64,000 bases of DNA from Cryptomeria japonica (GCF_030272615.1 NC_081415.1:378371892-378435891), one strand, 5' to 3'. Positions 35,908 through 48,051 are shown, counted from the stretch's first letter. Notes: generated from the letters alone by a model not told the origin. Program-made: numbers and translations.

Positions 35908-37028
35908 GATCAGGTATGTAAATTGAACAAAGCTTTATATGGTCTGAAACAAGCACCTAGAGCATGGTATGAAAGATTGCACTCTTATTTAATCAAGATT
36001 GGTTTTATAAGGACAAGTGAAAACAACAATATGTACATGAAGAATGATGAAAATGGAATACTGATCTCAGCCATATTTGTTGATGATATTGTCTTTTGTG
36101 GAAATGACTCTCTATGCAAGAACTTTGGAAATGAAATGAGTAAAGAATTTGAGATGTCATTAATCGGTGAGATAAATTATTTTATACGTTTACAGATACT
36201 ACAAATGAAAAATGAGATTTTCATTACTCAAACCAAGTACATAAAGGAAATCTTGAAGAAATTTGAAATGGAGGATTCAAACCCAGTAAGTACTCCTATG
36301 ACTACCAACTACAAATTATCAAAGAATGATGAATCTGCATTTGTTGATGAGACACTTTACCGATCCATGATTGGAAAGTTGCAATATGTTGTTCACAGCA
36401 AGCCAAATATAGCACATGCAGTAGGTATAGTTGCAAGATTCTCTGTAGATCCTAAGGAAACACACATGACAACAATCAAGAGAATTTTTAGATACTTGAA
36501 AGGCATTGAGGATTATGGCTTAGTATATCAGAAAGGAAATGACTTTGATTTAAAAGTTTATACTGATGCTGATTGGCAGGCAACATTGATGACAGGAAAA
36601 GCACAAGTGGAGGAGCTTTCTTTTTAGGAGAAAGACTAGTGAGTTGGCTTAGCAAGAAACAAGGATGTGTTTCACAGTCAACAACAAAAGCTGAATACAT
36701 TGTTGCAGCATTGAATTGCACCAACAGATCATGGATCAAACAACTATTGGAAGGTATAAATGAGAAAGTTACCGAGCCAGTAACTATATTTTGCGACAAT
36801 ACTAGTGCCATTAATGTTTCAAAGAATCCTATTATGCACTCTAAGGCAAAGCACATCTCTATCAAATATCATTATCTTAGAGAAGAAGCTCAAGAGAAGA
36901 AAGTGGTGCTAGAGTATGTTAGCACAAAGGAACAAATAGCAGATATCTTCACCAAGCCACTACCAAGGGACACTTTTGAGTATCTTAGAAGTAAGTTAGG
37001 GGTCCTACCCCTATCTTCTACTCACTGA
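35908..37028 (+). pseudogene. pol: Copia RT (3' half) and RNase H of unit 1
   Basis: Starts mid-RT at DQVCKLNKALYGLKQAPRAW, then FVDDIVFCGND (the copia YVDD position, Phe for Tyr), the thumb with GLQ-like LQILQMKNEIFITQ, the RLMGSL-type RSMIGKLQYVV, and RNase H VYTDADW, SGGAFFLG, WLSKKQGCVSQSTTKAEYI, TIFCDNTSAI, KHISIKYHYLREE, ending DIFTKPLP...KLGV before the stop at 37026. Only one frameshift (one base missing near 36575 relative to unit 2). This copy is much better kept than unit 2. Everything upstream (gag, protease, integrase, first half of RT) is deleted. The first ~19 codons of the open frame are LTR and filler. Confidence 0.85.
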
Positions 37029-37444
37029 TCGAGTTTGGTGAAAGCATCAATTCGATGACTCTACAGAATATCTTTTAGGAGTTGATGCTGATTTACACAC
37101 TTTAGGATGTTTTCCAAAGGTGTGCAGGAAACAATACAAGAAACAATACAAGAAATAATACAGGGAACAAGAATTGAAGACAAAATGCTCTGACTGAGAC
37201 TAAATTGACACATAACAATAAGAATTCACTTCTCAGTAGAAGAAATTATGTTTTAGTTCTTTACTTTTTGGCATTGTTGTCAAAGGGGGAGAAGACTGAA
37301 GAAATGCAAGACTGAAGAGAAAAGAGGAGAAGACTAATGTATGGGGGAGAATTCTGATGACAAGGGGAGAGCATTTTAGCATTTCAGAATCTCACAGCAA
37401 TCCGAATCAATTAGGTCAAATCAATTGGTTTTGCCATCAATGCC
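37029..37444 (+). other. 3' non-coding region of unit 1
   Basis: Near-identical to 43204-43597. A 12-bp word (AAACAATACAAG) is present three times at about 37129-37163 but once in unit 2. Confidence 0.75.
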
Positions 37445-37456
37445 AAAGGGGGAGAT
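37445..37456 (+). other. Polypurine tract, unit 1
   Basis: AAAGGGGGAGAT directly before the LTR start TGTTGGCATT. A weaker copy of the same junction (ACAAGGAGAGAT then TGTTGGCATT) lies 36 bp further on, inside the LTR. Confidence 0.9.
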
Positions 37457-38964
37457 TGTTGGCATTTGGCATTATAACAAACAAGGAGAGATTGTTGGCA
37501 TTTCAATAAGGATATTGAGAAGGTTGTTGATGATTATGGATAAAGCTGATTAAGGATGTTTTACTGTCTTAATATTATTACTTTGTCATTGATGTCAAGA
37601 AATTGATTTTCTAATTCAGTATGATGTTGCCATATCTTGAGAAGTATGATTTGATGAGTATAAAGAAGTCAGTAAAAGACACAGAAAGAATATGATGAAT
37701 AAGGGGAGGAATAAGTTATTCAATGGGCAACTATTGCCGAGTTAGACAATGATGAGATCATGATGTTTAGATTGTTTTGATATCATACATATGTTATTGA
37801 TTGTAATGATAATACTATACTATGTTACCGAGCAAGGAACCTAGTCGGTAAACCCAAAGGTTATCACTATTGGTTAATGAAGGCAGAATGTCTACCTTTT
37901 GAAGTTTAGTATTTACCGAGTTGCAACCAAGTAATAACAGAATGCATTGAATGAATAAAAGCATTATTTAATGAAGGAAGCTGATGAGCTGGCTATGATT
38001 AAATGATTGGTATGCCATGAATGAAGTTTGGTAAAGAATCTATGGCAAAGGAAAATTGGCAGGAAGATCTATAGCTCAGATGGAACCACAATACCCTAGC
38101 ACAAGTTCCAAGAAATGTATGCAAGTTCCTAGGAGTGGTAAAACATTTTCAGATCGAAGGATGCATTGAACCTGGTCAAGTTTGAAGATTTGATGGCTAT
38201 GATTGATCATGGGAAATTTGATCAAGGAGATTAAATGGTTAGCTATTGTTTATAAATAAGGAACTGTTGATAAACACTGTATGCGGGCAAGTGTATGCAC
38301 AGGGATGCTACATAGTGATTACCGAGCATAGAAGCTTCAAGACCTATTTTGAATAATAGAGTATAGAGCCCAGTAGATGGACAAGATTAGTTCTATGTCT
38401 ATATTGTATTGAGCAAATAAGAATCTACTTTAGCATTTTAGATGTGAAGCTGCAGATAGATTTTTATTACTGTTATTTTGTAAAGTGACAGAAAATCTCT
38501 TAATCGAGTGGACTTAACAGTCTAATTTGTAAAACCCTCTAGCAAGGTGACATTCTGATTGAGTGTTTGAAATCCTTTAACAAGGTCACTTCTAACAAGG
38601 TGAAGATCCTAATAGATCTGAGGGAAATCCCTTAACCGGGTCACATCTAGCAATGTGTTTGTAATCTTTAACAAGATTTTCTTTTAACCGAGCATACTCT
38701 AGAAGAGTATATTTCTTAGTCGGTCTGAAATCCCACAGTTCTTTTTCCCTATTTGGGTTTCCACGTTAAATTTGGTGTTATGAGTTTTATGATGTTTATA
38801 TGCTTTTGAGTTTGCATGTTTAGCATTTTTGGTTATATTACTGATGTATAGGTTACTGAGGTTGAATCTGATGTTTTTATGGAAGATTAAGTTTGTATGA
38901 TTCACCCCCCCTCTCATCTTATTAGTTTGGCATCTGTACTTAACATTAAGTATCATAACTATCA
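37457..38964 (+). repeat. Central LTR of element C
   Basis: 1508 bp, TGTTGG...ACTATCA, followed by AT and the primer site. Same length as the 43610 copy. Serves as 3' LTR of unit 1 and 5' LTR of unit 2. Contains scattered ACCGAG words and a CTC-rich end (CACCCCCCCTCTCATC). Confidence 0.92.
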
Positions 38965-38966
38965 AT

Positions 38967-38977
38967 TGGTATCAGAG
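38967..38977 (+). other. Primer-binding site (tRNA-iMet), unit 2
   Basis: TGGTATCAGAG two bases after the LTR end. Confidence 0.9.
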
Positions 38978-39029
38978 ATTTAGACTCCGAAGGAAAAAGT
39001 TTGAAAGTACTTGAGGAAAAGATCCAAAG

Positions 39030-40080
39030 ATGTATAAGAGGGATGCACCAAAGCTGAACAAGTCAAGTTTCTCTACATGAAAAGAAAAGGATGAAGCTGC
39101 ACCTATCAGGAGTTGGAGAATATGTTGTATGTTATCTGGAGAATGATTTCATCACACCGAGCACCTATCTATTGACAATGGAAGAGATAAAGGCAAAGCA
39201 AGAACATATTCAAGAAATGATTGAAATAACATCTGCATTGATCGATTCAGAGTTTAATGATCTAGAAGGCTGCAATGATGCAAAGGCAATGTGGGACAAG
39301 CTCATATCTATGTATGGAGGTGATGAACATGTTCAAAGAGAAAAAGTGGATAGTCTAAGAGGGCAACTTGAATCTATGAGGATGAATGAAGGTGAGAACA
39401 TAACCCAGTATAGTACAAGACTAAAGGAGATTGTCAATCAAAACAAAGGAGCAGGTGGAACCATTGAAGAAAAGGATATAACAAGTAAGTTGTTAAGAAC
39501 CCTTCTACCAGCTTATGCAACCCGAGTCTCTATAATCAATGAATTGAGATATGTACCCAATATGCCATTTTCTTTAGATGCTACTATTGGTAAGCTACAT
39601 GCATTTGAGTTGAGTAATTTTGATAACAGTGGGTCATCGGTAAATAAAGTTGAATCTGCATTTAGTTCTTTTCATCTTGATGAATCTAATGATTACAATG
39701 AAAGAAAGTATAAGTACTCTGAAGGAGATCATAGCGGAGCAAGTGAAAGATTTCGCAAGAACATGGAGGAAGTACACAAACTATATGAGGAAATCAGAAA
39801 GCAAGAAGAGTTTGAAGCACTATTAGCCAGAAGGTTACCGAGAGGCAAAGGTAAGTATAAAGGAAAACTACCTTTGAAATGTTTCAATTGTGATAAGATA
39901 GGACATATGGATTCTAACTATCCTAAAAAAGATTCTACTGAAAAGAGAGATTACCGAGATGATAGACAGAAAGATAATCATTACAGAGGACACCGAGACT
40001 TCAGAAGAAGAGATAGAAATTCATGCTTAATAGCTGATGAGGAATCCAATGATTATAAATCAGATGAAACTAATATATAG
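39030..40080 (+). pseudogene. gag: Copia gag of unit 2 (nearly intact)
   Basis: Open from ATG 39091 for 329 codons. A likelier original start is ATG 39030 in another frame, cut off by TGA at about 39078 where Trp is usual, and a one-base shift. It shows the copia gag fold (UBN2 type): DAKAMWDKLISMYGG and LRGQLESMRMNEGENITQY, then LLRTLLPAYATRV. The C-terminal region is charged, with a knuckle CFNCDKIGHMDSNY whose last Cys is Tyr, then Arg/Asp repeats. Ends at TAG 40078. It would package element RNA. Confidence 0.85.
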
Positions 40081-43000
40081 GAAGTAGTTTATGTGCCTAT
40101 CAAAGATGGATCAGATGAAGAAAGGTATGAAGAAAAATCCCTAATATCCACATAAATACTAATGATTCTTGGATTATAGATAGTGGATGTTCACATCACA
40201 TGGTAGGTGATAAACACAAGTTTGTTATGATAGAAGACTATGATGAAGGCTATGTAAGATTTGGTAATGATGTACCATGTTCGGTAAAAGGTAAAGGATC
40301 CATAACACTTCTTGACAATGCAAAGTGCAATGTTGTTTATTAGGTTGAAGGTTTGAAATATAATTTGTTGAGTGTAGCACAACTAAACAATACAGGATAC
40401 CGAATAGAATTTCAGAAAGGAATTGTCAAAGTTCATGACAAGCATGGAAAGTTAGATGCTACCGGGACACAAACAAAAGGTAACACATTTCACCTTGACT
40501 CAACTCGGAATAAATATCTGTATGCAAAGATAGATGATACCTGGTTATGGCATAAAAGGTTTTGTCATGTAAATTTTGATAATCTAATCAAAATAAGCAA
40601 GAAGCACCGAGTAAGAGGTCTACCGAGTTTGGAAAAACTTGAGAATGCGATGTGTCGAGGATGCCAGATGGGTAAAATGACAAGATCAAGCTTTACAAGT
40701 AAGTCTTATACTTCCAAGGGAATTTTAGATCTTGTGCACACTGATCTTTGTGGTCCTATGAAAGTTCAAAATTATTATGGTGATAAATATTTCATATTAT
40801 TTGTGGATGATTATTCAAGGATGATGTCAGTTATGTTTTTAAAAGAAAAATTAGAAGCTTTTCAAATGTTTAAATGGTACAAGGTAAGAGTTGAAAATGA
40901 AACAGGAAGACAACTGAAATGTCTTAGATCAGATAGAGGAGGAGAGTTCACATCTGATGAGTTCAACTTATTCTACAATGATCATGGTATAAAAAGACAA
41001 GTCTCTACACCGAGAACTCCACAACAAAATGGAATTGCTGAGAGAAGAAACATATCTATTGTGGATTGTGCCAGAACCCTGATGATTGAAAAGAAAGTGT
41101 CACAAACATTTTGGAGAGAAGCAATAAGCATAGCAGTTTACACCCTGAACCGAGTACAACTGAAGAAAGGAGCTTTGAAGACACCATATGAAATCTAGTA
41201 TGACAAGAAACCTAATGTAAGTTATTTTAAAATCTTTGGAAGTAGATGCTATGTACACAAAGATGATAGAAATGGCAAGTTTGATCAGAAAAGTGAAGAA
41301 GGAACATTTCTTGGTTATTCTTCTAGAAGTAAAGCATTTAAATGTCTGATCAAATCATCTAACAAAATAGTAGAAAGTGCAAATGTGAAAATTGATGAAT
41401 TTGTAGAAAGAAATGATGAAGGAAATTCCAAGGAACCAGAAGATTATAATGAATTTGTCTATGTTCAACCGACAAGTCTTACCGAGAAAACTGCAGAAGG
41501 AAATGAAGAGAATATCCAGTTACTGAGTGATGAAGAAGATCATACAGAGCCTACCGAGCCTGTATTAGCCAAGTATATCAGAAGACATCATGCATCAAGT
41601 CAGATTATAGGAGATAAGGATGATCCAGTACAAGGAACAAACTGAGACAGAACACATCTGATATCTGAATTTGAACCGAGAATAGTGAAAGAGGCATTTA
41701 ACAGTGAAGATTGGATAAATGCTATGATAGAAGAGATTGATCAAATCAAGAAGAATGACACATGGACACTGATCACAAGACCAAAGGATAAGAATGTAAT
41801 TGGTACAAAGTGAATTTTTAGAAACAAGATGAATGAAAAAGGTGAGGTCATTCGAAATAAAGCAAGACTAGTTTGCAAAGGTTATGCTCAAGAAGAAGGA
41901 ATTGATTATGGTGAAACTTTTGCACCTATGGCTAGACTTGAAGGAGTAAGAACATTGTTGGCATATGTTGCTTTCTAAAATTTCAAGGTATATCAAATGG
42001 ATGTCAAATCTACATTTTTGAATGGTATATTAGAAGAAGTTTTTATTGAACAACCTAAAGGATTTGTTGAAGACAAGAATAAAGATCAGGTATGTAAATT
42101 GAACAAAGCTTTATATGGTCTGAAACAAGCACCTAGAGCATGGTATGAAAGATTGCACTCTTATTTAATCAAGATTGGTTTTATAAGGACAAGTGAAAAC
42201 AGTAATATGTACATGAAGAATGATGAAAATAGAATACTGATCTCAGCCATATTTGTTGATGATATTATCATTTGTTGAAATGACTCTCTATGCAAGAACT
42301 TTGGAAATGAAATGAGCAAAGAATTTGAGATGTCATTAATCGGTGAGATAAAGTATTTTATAGGTTTACAGATACTGCAAATGAAAAATGAGCTTTTCAT
42401 TACTCAAACCAATTACATAAAGGAAATCTTGAAGAAATTTGGAATGGAGGATTAAAAACCAGTAAGTACTCCTATGACTACCAACTACAAATTATCAAAG
42501 AATGATGAATCTGCATCTATTGATGAGACACTTTATCGATCCATGATTGGAAAGTTGCAATATGTTGTTCACAGTAGGCTAGATATAGCACATGCAGTAG
42601 GTATAGTTGCAAAATTCTCTGTAGATCCTAAGGAAACACACATGATAGCAATCAAGAGAATTTTTAGATACTTGAAAGGCACTGAGGATTATGGCTTAGT
42701 ATATTAGAAAGGAAATTACTTTGATTTAAAAGTTTATACTGATGTTGATTGGGCAGGCAACATTGATGATAGGAAAAAGCACAAGTGGAGGAGCTTTCTT
42801 TTTAGGAGAAAGACTAATAAGTTGGCTTAGCAAGAAATAAGGATATGTTTCACAGTCAACAATAGAAGCTGAATACATTTCTACAACATTGAATTGCACC
42901 AACATAGCATGGATCAATCAACTGTTGGAAGGTATAAATGAGAAAGTTACCAAGCCAATAACTATATTCTGCGACAATACTAGTGCCATTAACATTTCAA

Positions 43001-43200
43001 AGAATCCTGTTATGCACTTTAAGAAAAGCACATCTCTATCAAATATCATTATCTTAGAGAAGAAGCTCAAGAGAAGAAAGTGGTGTTGGACTATGTTAGC
43101 ACAAAGGAACAAATAGCAGATATCTTCACCAAGCCACTACCAAGGGACACTTTTGAGTATCTCAGAAGTAAGTTAGGGGTCCTACCCCTATCTTCTACTC
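40081..43200 (+). pseudogene. pol: Copia pol of unit 2: protease, integrase, RT, RNase H
   Basis: Protease WIIDSGCSHHMVG (about 40168-40206). GAG-pre-integrase YNLLSVAQL, then LWHKRFCHVNF and CRGCQMGK (HHCC finger). Integrase core: VHTDLCGPM, CLRSDRGGEF and TPQQNGIAERRN carry the D-D-E triad intact. Then the FLGYSSRSKAFKC block, RT with [48 protein letters not shown], and RNase H VYTDVDWAGNIDD. Everything from 40168 to 42716 is in one frame, broken by at least eight stops (about 40338, 41196, 41643, 41811, 41976, 42276, 42453, 42705). Most are C-to-T or G-to-A; two (42276, 42453) are transversions as judged against unit 1. One extra A near 42775 shifts the frame in RNase H. Confidence 0.9.
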
Positions 43201-43597
43201 ACTGACCGAGTTCGGTGAAAACATCAATTCGATGACTCTACAAAATATATTTTAGGAGTTGATGCTAATTTACACACTTTAGGATGTTTTCTAAAGGTGT
43301 GCAGGAAACAATACAAGGAACAAGAATTGAAGAAAAAATGCTCCAACTGAGACTAAATTGACACATAACAGTAGGAATTCACTTCTCAGCGGAAGAAATT
43401 ATGTTTTAGTTATTTACTTTTTGGCATTGTTGTCAAAGGGAGAGAAGACTGAAGAAAAGCAAGACTGAAGAGAAAATAGGAGAAGACTAATGTATGGGGG
43501 AGAATTCTGATGATAGGGGGAGAGCATTTCAGCATTTCAGAATCTCACAGCAATCCGAATCAATTAGGTCAAATCAATTGGTTTTACCATCAATGCC

Positions 43598-43609
43598 AAA
43601 GGGGGAGAT
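43598..43609 (+). other. Polypurine tract, unit 2
   Basis: AAAGGGGGAGAT directly before the last LTR. Confidence 0.9.
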
Positions 43610-45117
43610 TGTTGGCATTTGCCATTATAATAGACAAGGAGAGATTGTTGGCATTTCAATAAGGATATTGAGAAGGTTCTTGATGATTATGGATAAAACT
43701 GATTAAGGATGTTTTACTATCTTAATATTTTTATTTTGTCATTGATGTCAAGAAATTGATTTTCTAATTCAGTATGATGTTGCCATATCTTGAGAAGTAT
43801 GATTTGATGAGTATAAAGAAGTCAGTAAAAGATACAGAAAGAATATGATGAATAAGGGGAGGAATAAGTTATTCAATGGGAAACTCTTACCGAGCTAGAC
43901 AATGATGAGATCATGATGTTTAGATTGTTTTGATATCATACATATGTTATTGATTGTAATGATAATACTATACTATGTTACCGAGCAAAGAACCTAGTCG
44001 GTAAACCCTAAGGTTATCGCTATTGGTTAATGAAGGCAGAATGTCTACCCTGTGAAGTTTAGTATTTACTAAGTTGCAACCGAGTAATAACATAATGCAT
44101 TGAATGAATAAAAGCATTATTTAATGAAGGAAGCTGATGAGCTGGCTATGATTAAATGATTGGTATGCCGTGAATGAAGTTTGTTAAAGAATCTATGGAA
44201 AAGGAAAATCGACAGGAAGATCTACAGCTCAGATTGAACCGCAATACCCTAGCACAAGTTCCAAGAAATGTATGCAAGTTCCTAGGTGGGGTAAAACTAT
44301 TTCAGATCGAAGGATACATTGAACCTAGTCAAGTTTGAAGATCTGATGGCTATGATTGATCATGGGAAATGTGATCAAGGAGATTATGTGGTTAGCTATT
44401 GTTTATAAATAAGGAACTGTTGATAAACAATATATGTGGGCAAGTGTATGCACAGGGATGCTACATAGTGATTACCGAGCACAGAAGCTTGAAGACCTAT
44501 TTTGAATAACAAAGTATAGAGCCCAATAGATGGACAAGATTAGTTCTATGTCTATATTGTATTGAGCAAATAAGAATCTGCTTTAGCATTTTAGATGTGA
44601 AGTTGTAGATAGATTTTTATTACTATTATTTTGTAAAGTGACAGAAAATCTCTTAACTGAGTGGACTTAACAGTCTTATTTATAAAACCCTCTAGCAAGG
44701 TGACATTCTGATTGAGTGTTTGAAATCCTTTAACAAGGTCACTTCTAACAAGGTGAAGATCCTAACAGATTTGATGGAAATCCCTTAACCGGGTCACATC
44801 TAGCAATGTGTTTGTAATCTTTAACAGGATTTGCTTTTAACCGAGCATACTCTAGAAGAGTATATTTCTTAGTGGGTCCGAAATCCCACAGTGGTTTTTT
44901 CCTATTTGGCTTTCCATGTTAAATCTAGTGTTGTGAGTGTTATGATGTTTATATGCCTTTGAGTTTGGATGTTTAGCAATTTTGGTTATATTACTGATGT
45001 ATAGGTTACCAAGGTTGAATCTGATGTTTTTATGGAAGATTAAGTTTGTATGATTCACCCCCCCTCTCATCTTATTAGTTTGGTAGCTGTATTTAACATT
45101 AAGTATCAGAACTATCA
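43610..45117 (+). repeat. 3' LTR of element C
   Basis: 1508 bp, TGTTGGCATT...ACTATCA, followed by CTAACC. Close match to 37457-38964. Confidence 0.92.
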
Positions 45118-45825
45118 CTAACCACCATGTCCCCTTTCCTTGGACACTTTTCCCTCTCATGAGCAAAGCTTTGTGACACTTGTCACTAAGTGTTCCCTTT
45201 CATCCAAATTCTTCTAGAAGCCTCTTGACACTTGTCACCATGGAGATGACATTGTCCCCTTTCATCCAACCCCTCCTCCTACCAACCTCTAAATGTTCCC
45301 TTTAATCCAACCTCTTTGCCAACCTCCTCCAATTTAACCATTGATCTCTTCAGACTTAATCTTGACCGTTGATTCTGCCACCTCACCCCTAGCCTTGGAA
45401 ATCCTATAAATAGACCCCATTTTGGAGTTCAAAGGATCCTGAATCCCATCTCATTTGCATTCAAGCATTGTTAATATAGGCATATGCAATCTTATTTTAT
45501 CATTTTCGCATTGTTATCATGTTCAATTTTAGCTTAAATGTAGCTTATTTTCTAGCATAATCATGGAATCATGTAGCTTGATCATTATCATTGCTAGCTT
45601 AAATGCATCATTTATCATTTAAATCCTCCATTTAAGTGTAGTCAAGTCAGTGGAATTTGCATGACCAGATCTGAGAGCAAAATTCATACTCAAATTTATT
45701 AGGAGGCGATAGATCGCTTAGTTATGGTTTTATCTTTCTTTGCTTTAAATTCATTAACCATTCTTGTAATGATCTATTGAGTGTTTTGTGTTGTAGGAAA
45801 AGGTATACACTTCATAGGCACGACA
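45118..45825 (+). repeat. 3' LTR of element T, right part
   Basis: Resumes at CTAACCACCATGTCCCC, the sequence that is continuous in the 5' LTR at about 19783. TATA box at 45405-45413. Ends AGGCACGACA, then the CCTAT target duplication. Confidence 0.9.
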
Positions 45826-46167
45826 CCTATCACTTCAAAGACATGTAAAACATAATTCTTTTTACCCTCCAATTGCAATGATTTTTTTTACTCTAAGTGG
45901 AGATGTTGCTCCACACAGGCATGGTATTCATTTTTAATCCTCATAGCAATTTGTGAAGTAAAGAAAATAGGTTTTTTTGTTCTTTTTAAGAGCACAAAAA
46001 GAATGTTTTCTACTCTAACCCTGTAGAAGAAAATGATGTTAGTGAACACATGGTGGGCTATCCAGCCTATCTTTAGCTCAGTTACAGAGGTCTATCTTTT
46101 TACAATCAAAGAGTCATTCTGACGAAAATCAGCAAACATCAAAGACAGAGTGAAGAAAATTTCAAAT

Positions 46168-46312
46168 AGCAATTGCAAATTAACTACTAATCAATTATGA
46201 ATTACCTACTGATCAAGTGAGAATTACTATGCTATCAATTGCGAATTACTGGGCCATTAATTGTGAACTGATCTCTGAGCAATTGTGTATCACTGTCCTA
46301 TCAATTGTGAAT
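46168..46312 (-). repeat. Degenerate palindromic-motif array B2 (core CAATTG)
   Basis: ATCAATTGCGAAT and variants at about 46168, 46190, 46212, 46233, 46255, 46278 and 46300, a regular spacing of about 21-23 bp. Confidence 0.75.
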
Positions 46313-46726
46313 TAGTTAACAGGTAGAATTTAATTTAAACATAAATATAAGAAAAAAAAAGTGAATTTTATTTTGTGATGATGTCACTCTAGATCATGCG
46401 AGCCATCATTTTAATGTCATTATAAAAATTGAGTTTGGCAAGGAATCGATGAATGTTTCTATGGTATTGAGTGATTGCCTCTCCCTCTTCAATTTCACGA
46501 AGTTGTCTTTCTACCTTTAGAAGGCCTTGGTATGTTCTTTGTTGTCTTCTATGCTGTCTTGCACTTTTGGCACCTGAAATTATGAAAGTTACCTTACTTG
46601 CCATCAGACTAGACACATTTCATGCAAAAATTTGAATTTTCCCGAATTAGAAAACATTTATGGGTTAGGTGCACAAGACCAATTAAGTGAGAAATGACAA
46701 ACAAAATTGATTTTTTGACCCCTTCT

Positions 46727-46844
46727 GGCAATTGCGGATCATTTTTAGCAATTGCGAGACATTTTAATAGCAATTGTGAGACATTTTAAAATCAATTGCA
46801 AATTGATATTAGCAAGTGTGAATTTCTACACTGTCAATTGCGGA
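46727..46844 (-). repeat. Degenerate palindromic-motif array B1 (core CAATTG)
   Basis: GCAATTGCGAGA and variants at about 46727, 46748, 46770, 46791, 46812 and 46833, spacing about 21 bp. The array starts about 70-85 bp from the primer site on the minus strand. Confidence 0.75.
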
Positions 46845-46914
46845 CCTGCATTTTTAGGGCTCATACGGATCTGCAAAATCAAATAAAATAGAAAGCGAAG
46901 GTTAAATATGATCT

Positions 46915-46932
46915 TTCACGTCGAGTTCACCA
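46915..46932 (-). other. Primer-binding site candidate of element O
   Basis: Minus strand TGGTGAACTCGACGTGAA, one base after the LTR end. It starts TGG as a site complementary to a tRNA CCA end must. The tRNA is not assigned. Confidence 0.6.
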
Positions 46933-46933
46933 T

Positions 46934-48051
46934 TGTTTCTAGGGGTAAATTAAGCATAAATAACATAATTAGATTATCAAAGTGAATCACCAACTCTAAT
47001 CTAATCCAATTACTCCTAAATTACAATGACACAATGTTAATATCAATTGAATTATGAAATGAATTAAAATCTAATTTAAGACTCCCTCAATTGATTTAAC
47101 AAGGCTTCCATTGCTCTTCTCCTTAGTTGTTGAATTGGCTCTCAAGTATTGCACAAATTTCCTACATAGATTAGACAACTACTTGAAGATTGTGATTCTA
47201 GATTGAATTGAGAAAAGAGGTTGAATCTATAGATTTTCAACACAGAAGGGGTGATGATTTGAATTGAAGTGTTGATTGATAGTCAACTGAGATTGATTGA
47301 AGAGTGAACTCAATTTAATTGATCTGTTAATAGGATTGATTGGGGAGTCATCTAAATAGATTAGCTAGTTGACTGAGATGATGAAGCAGATGACTGAATT
47401 GATGGATCAGAAGACTAAATTTATTGATTACTCAGAAAAAGCTTATTTGGAGTGAAAAAGGGAGATGGAAGAGTTAACTAAGTTAACTAATTATATAACT
47501 GATTTGATCAATCAATTTGATTTTCAACATGTGCTGTAGGATTTTGAAATTGAATTTCATTTTCGTTTTCAATTTAGATTTGAATTTAGATTTTTGAATA
47601 GTCAAATGCACATGAAATTCAACTGAAATTCACATTTGGTGAAATGTTAATTTAGAAGAAATGAAACTAAGTGAAATGAAGTGAAATTTGAATTTGGGGA
47701 AGAATGAAATGAAATTAGGTGAAATTAATTAGAATTAGAATTTGACGATTGGAGGAATAATTGTTAATTTATTTAAATAATTTAAATAAAATTATTTAAA
47801 CATTAGAAATGAGTTTAATTAAATAATAAAGATTATTTAACTAAGGAATAAGTCATTATTAAATAAAAAAATAATATTTAATTAATATTTGAGAAGGGTT
47901 TGACTGATTAAATAATAGCAATAGAATAATTAGAAATGTTGAATGTGATTATCAAAAGAAATAATTAGTTTAATTAAATAATTAATTAATTAATTAATTA
48001 ATTAGACAAATAATCAATATGCAATTGATGAGACATTTTTAGGTGTCTACA
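46934..48051 (-). repeat. 5' LTR of element O
   Basis: TG...CA, partner of 11422-12557. Minus strand starts TGTAGACACCTAAAAATGTC. Contains a (TTAA)n microsatellite at about 47978-48003, longer than the matching tract in the other copy. Confidence 0.87.

Larger units (their letters stand above)
35486..45117 (+). mobile_element. Composite Ty1/copia element (element C): three LTRs, two internal regions
   Basis: Order is LTR fragment (35486-35869), deletion junction with filler, RT/RNase H part of unit 1 (35908-37028), complete LTR (37457-38964), complete internal region of unit 2 (38965-43609), complete LTR (43610-45117). CTAACC flanks the whole block (35480-35485 and 45118-45123), and the LTR of T reads continuously across it, so the block behaves as one insertion. 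The pol order integrase then RT identifies Ty1/copia. Confidence 0.9.
19395..45825 (+). mobile_element. Tat-like Ty3/gypsy element (element T), RT-deleted, with two later insertions
   Basis: 5' LTR 19395-20496; 3' LTR 35076-35485 plus 45118-45825. CCTAT lies on both sides (19390-19394 and 45826-45830). A primer-site-like sequence follows the 5' LTR. Coding order is gag tail and protease, insertion L, RT-start remnant, a second (archaeal-type) RNase H, integrase. This second RNase H upstream of integrase is the hallmark of the Tat lineage. The RT and first RNase H are missing, and no capsid is visible, so T was non-autonomous or was deleted after insertion. L and C inserted later. Confidence 0.88.
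45831..46914 (-). other. Leader of element O
   Basis: 1.1 kb read leftward from the primer site. Holds two clusters of a CAATTG-centred word. A 75-codon minus frame at 46389-46616 lies between them. It is basic (for example ARQHRRQQRTYQG) and may be the start of a decayed gag-like frame, but nothing confirms it. Confidence 0.55.
11422..48051 (-). mobile_element. Outer LTR element (element O), carrying all nested insertions to 48 kb
   Basis: LTRs at 11422-12557 and 46934-48051 are closely similar along about 1.1 kb and in the same orientation. GTCGA precedes the left one (11417-11421) and GTCAA follows the right one (48052-48056), a target duplication with one CpG-type change. A TGG-starting primer site adjoins the right LTR and a polypurine tract adjoins the left one, both on the minus strand. 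O's own sequence is 11422-13056, 14085-19394 and 45831-48051, about 9 kb. It has no RT, RNase H or integrase, so it is a large non-autonomous element. Confidence 0.8.

Noticed and set aside
19395..48051. Reading O and T as one element with three LTRs
   Set aside because: The LTR sequences differ, orientations are opposite, and each pair has its own target duplication.
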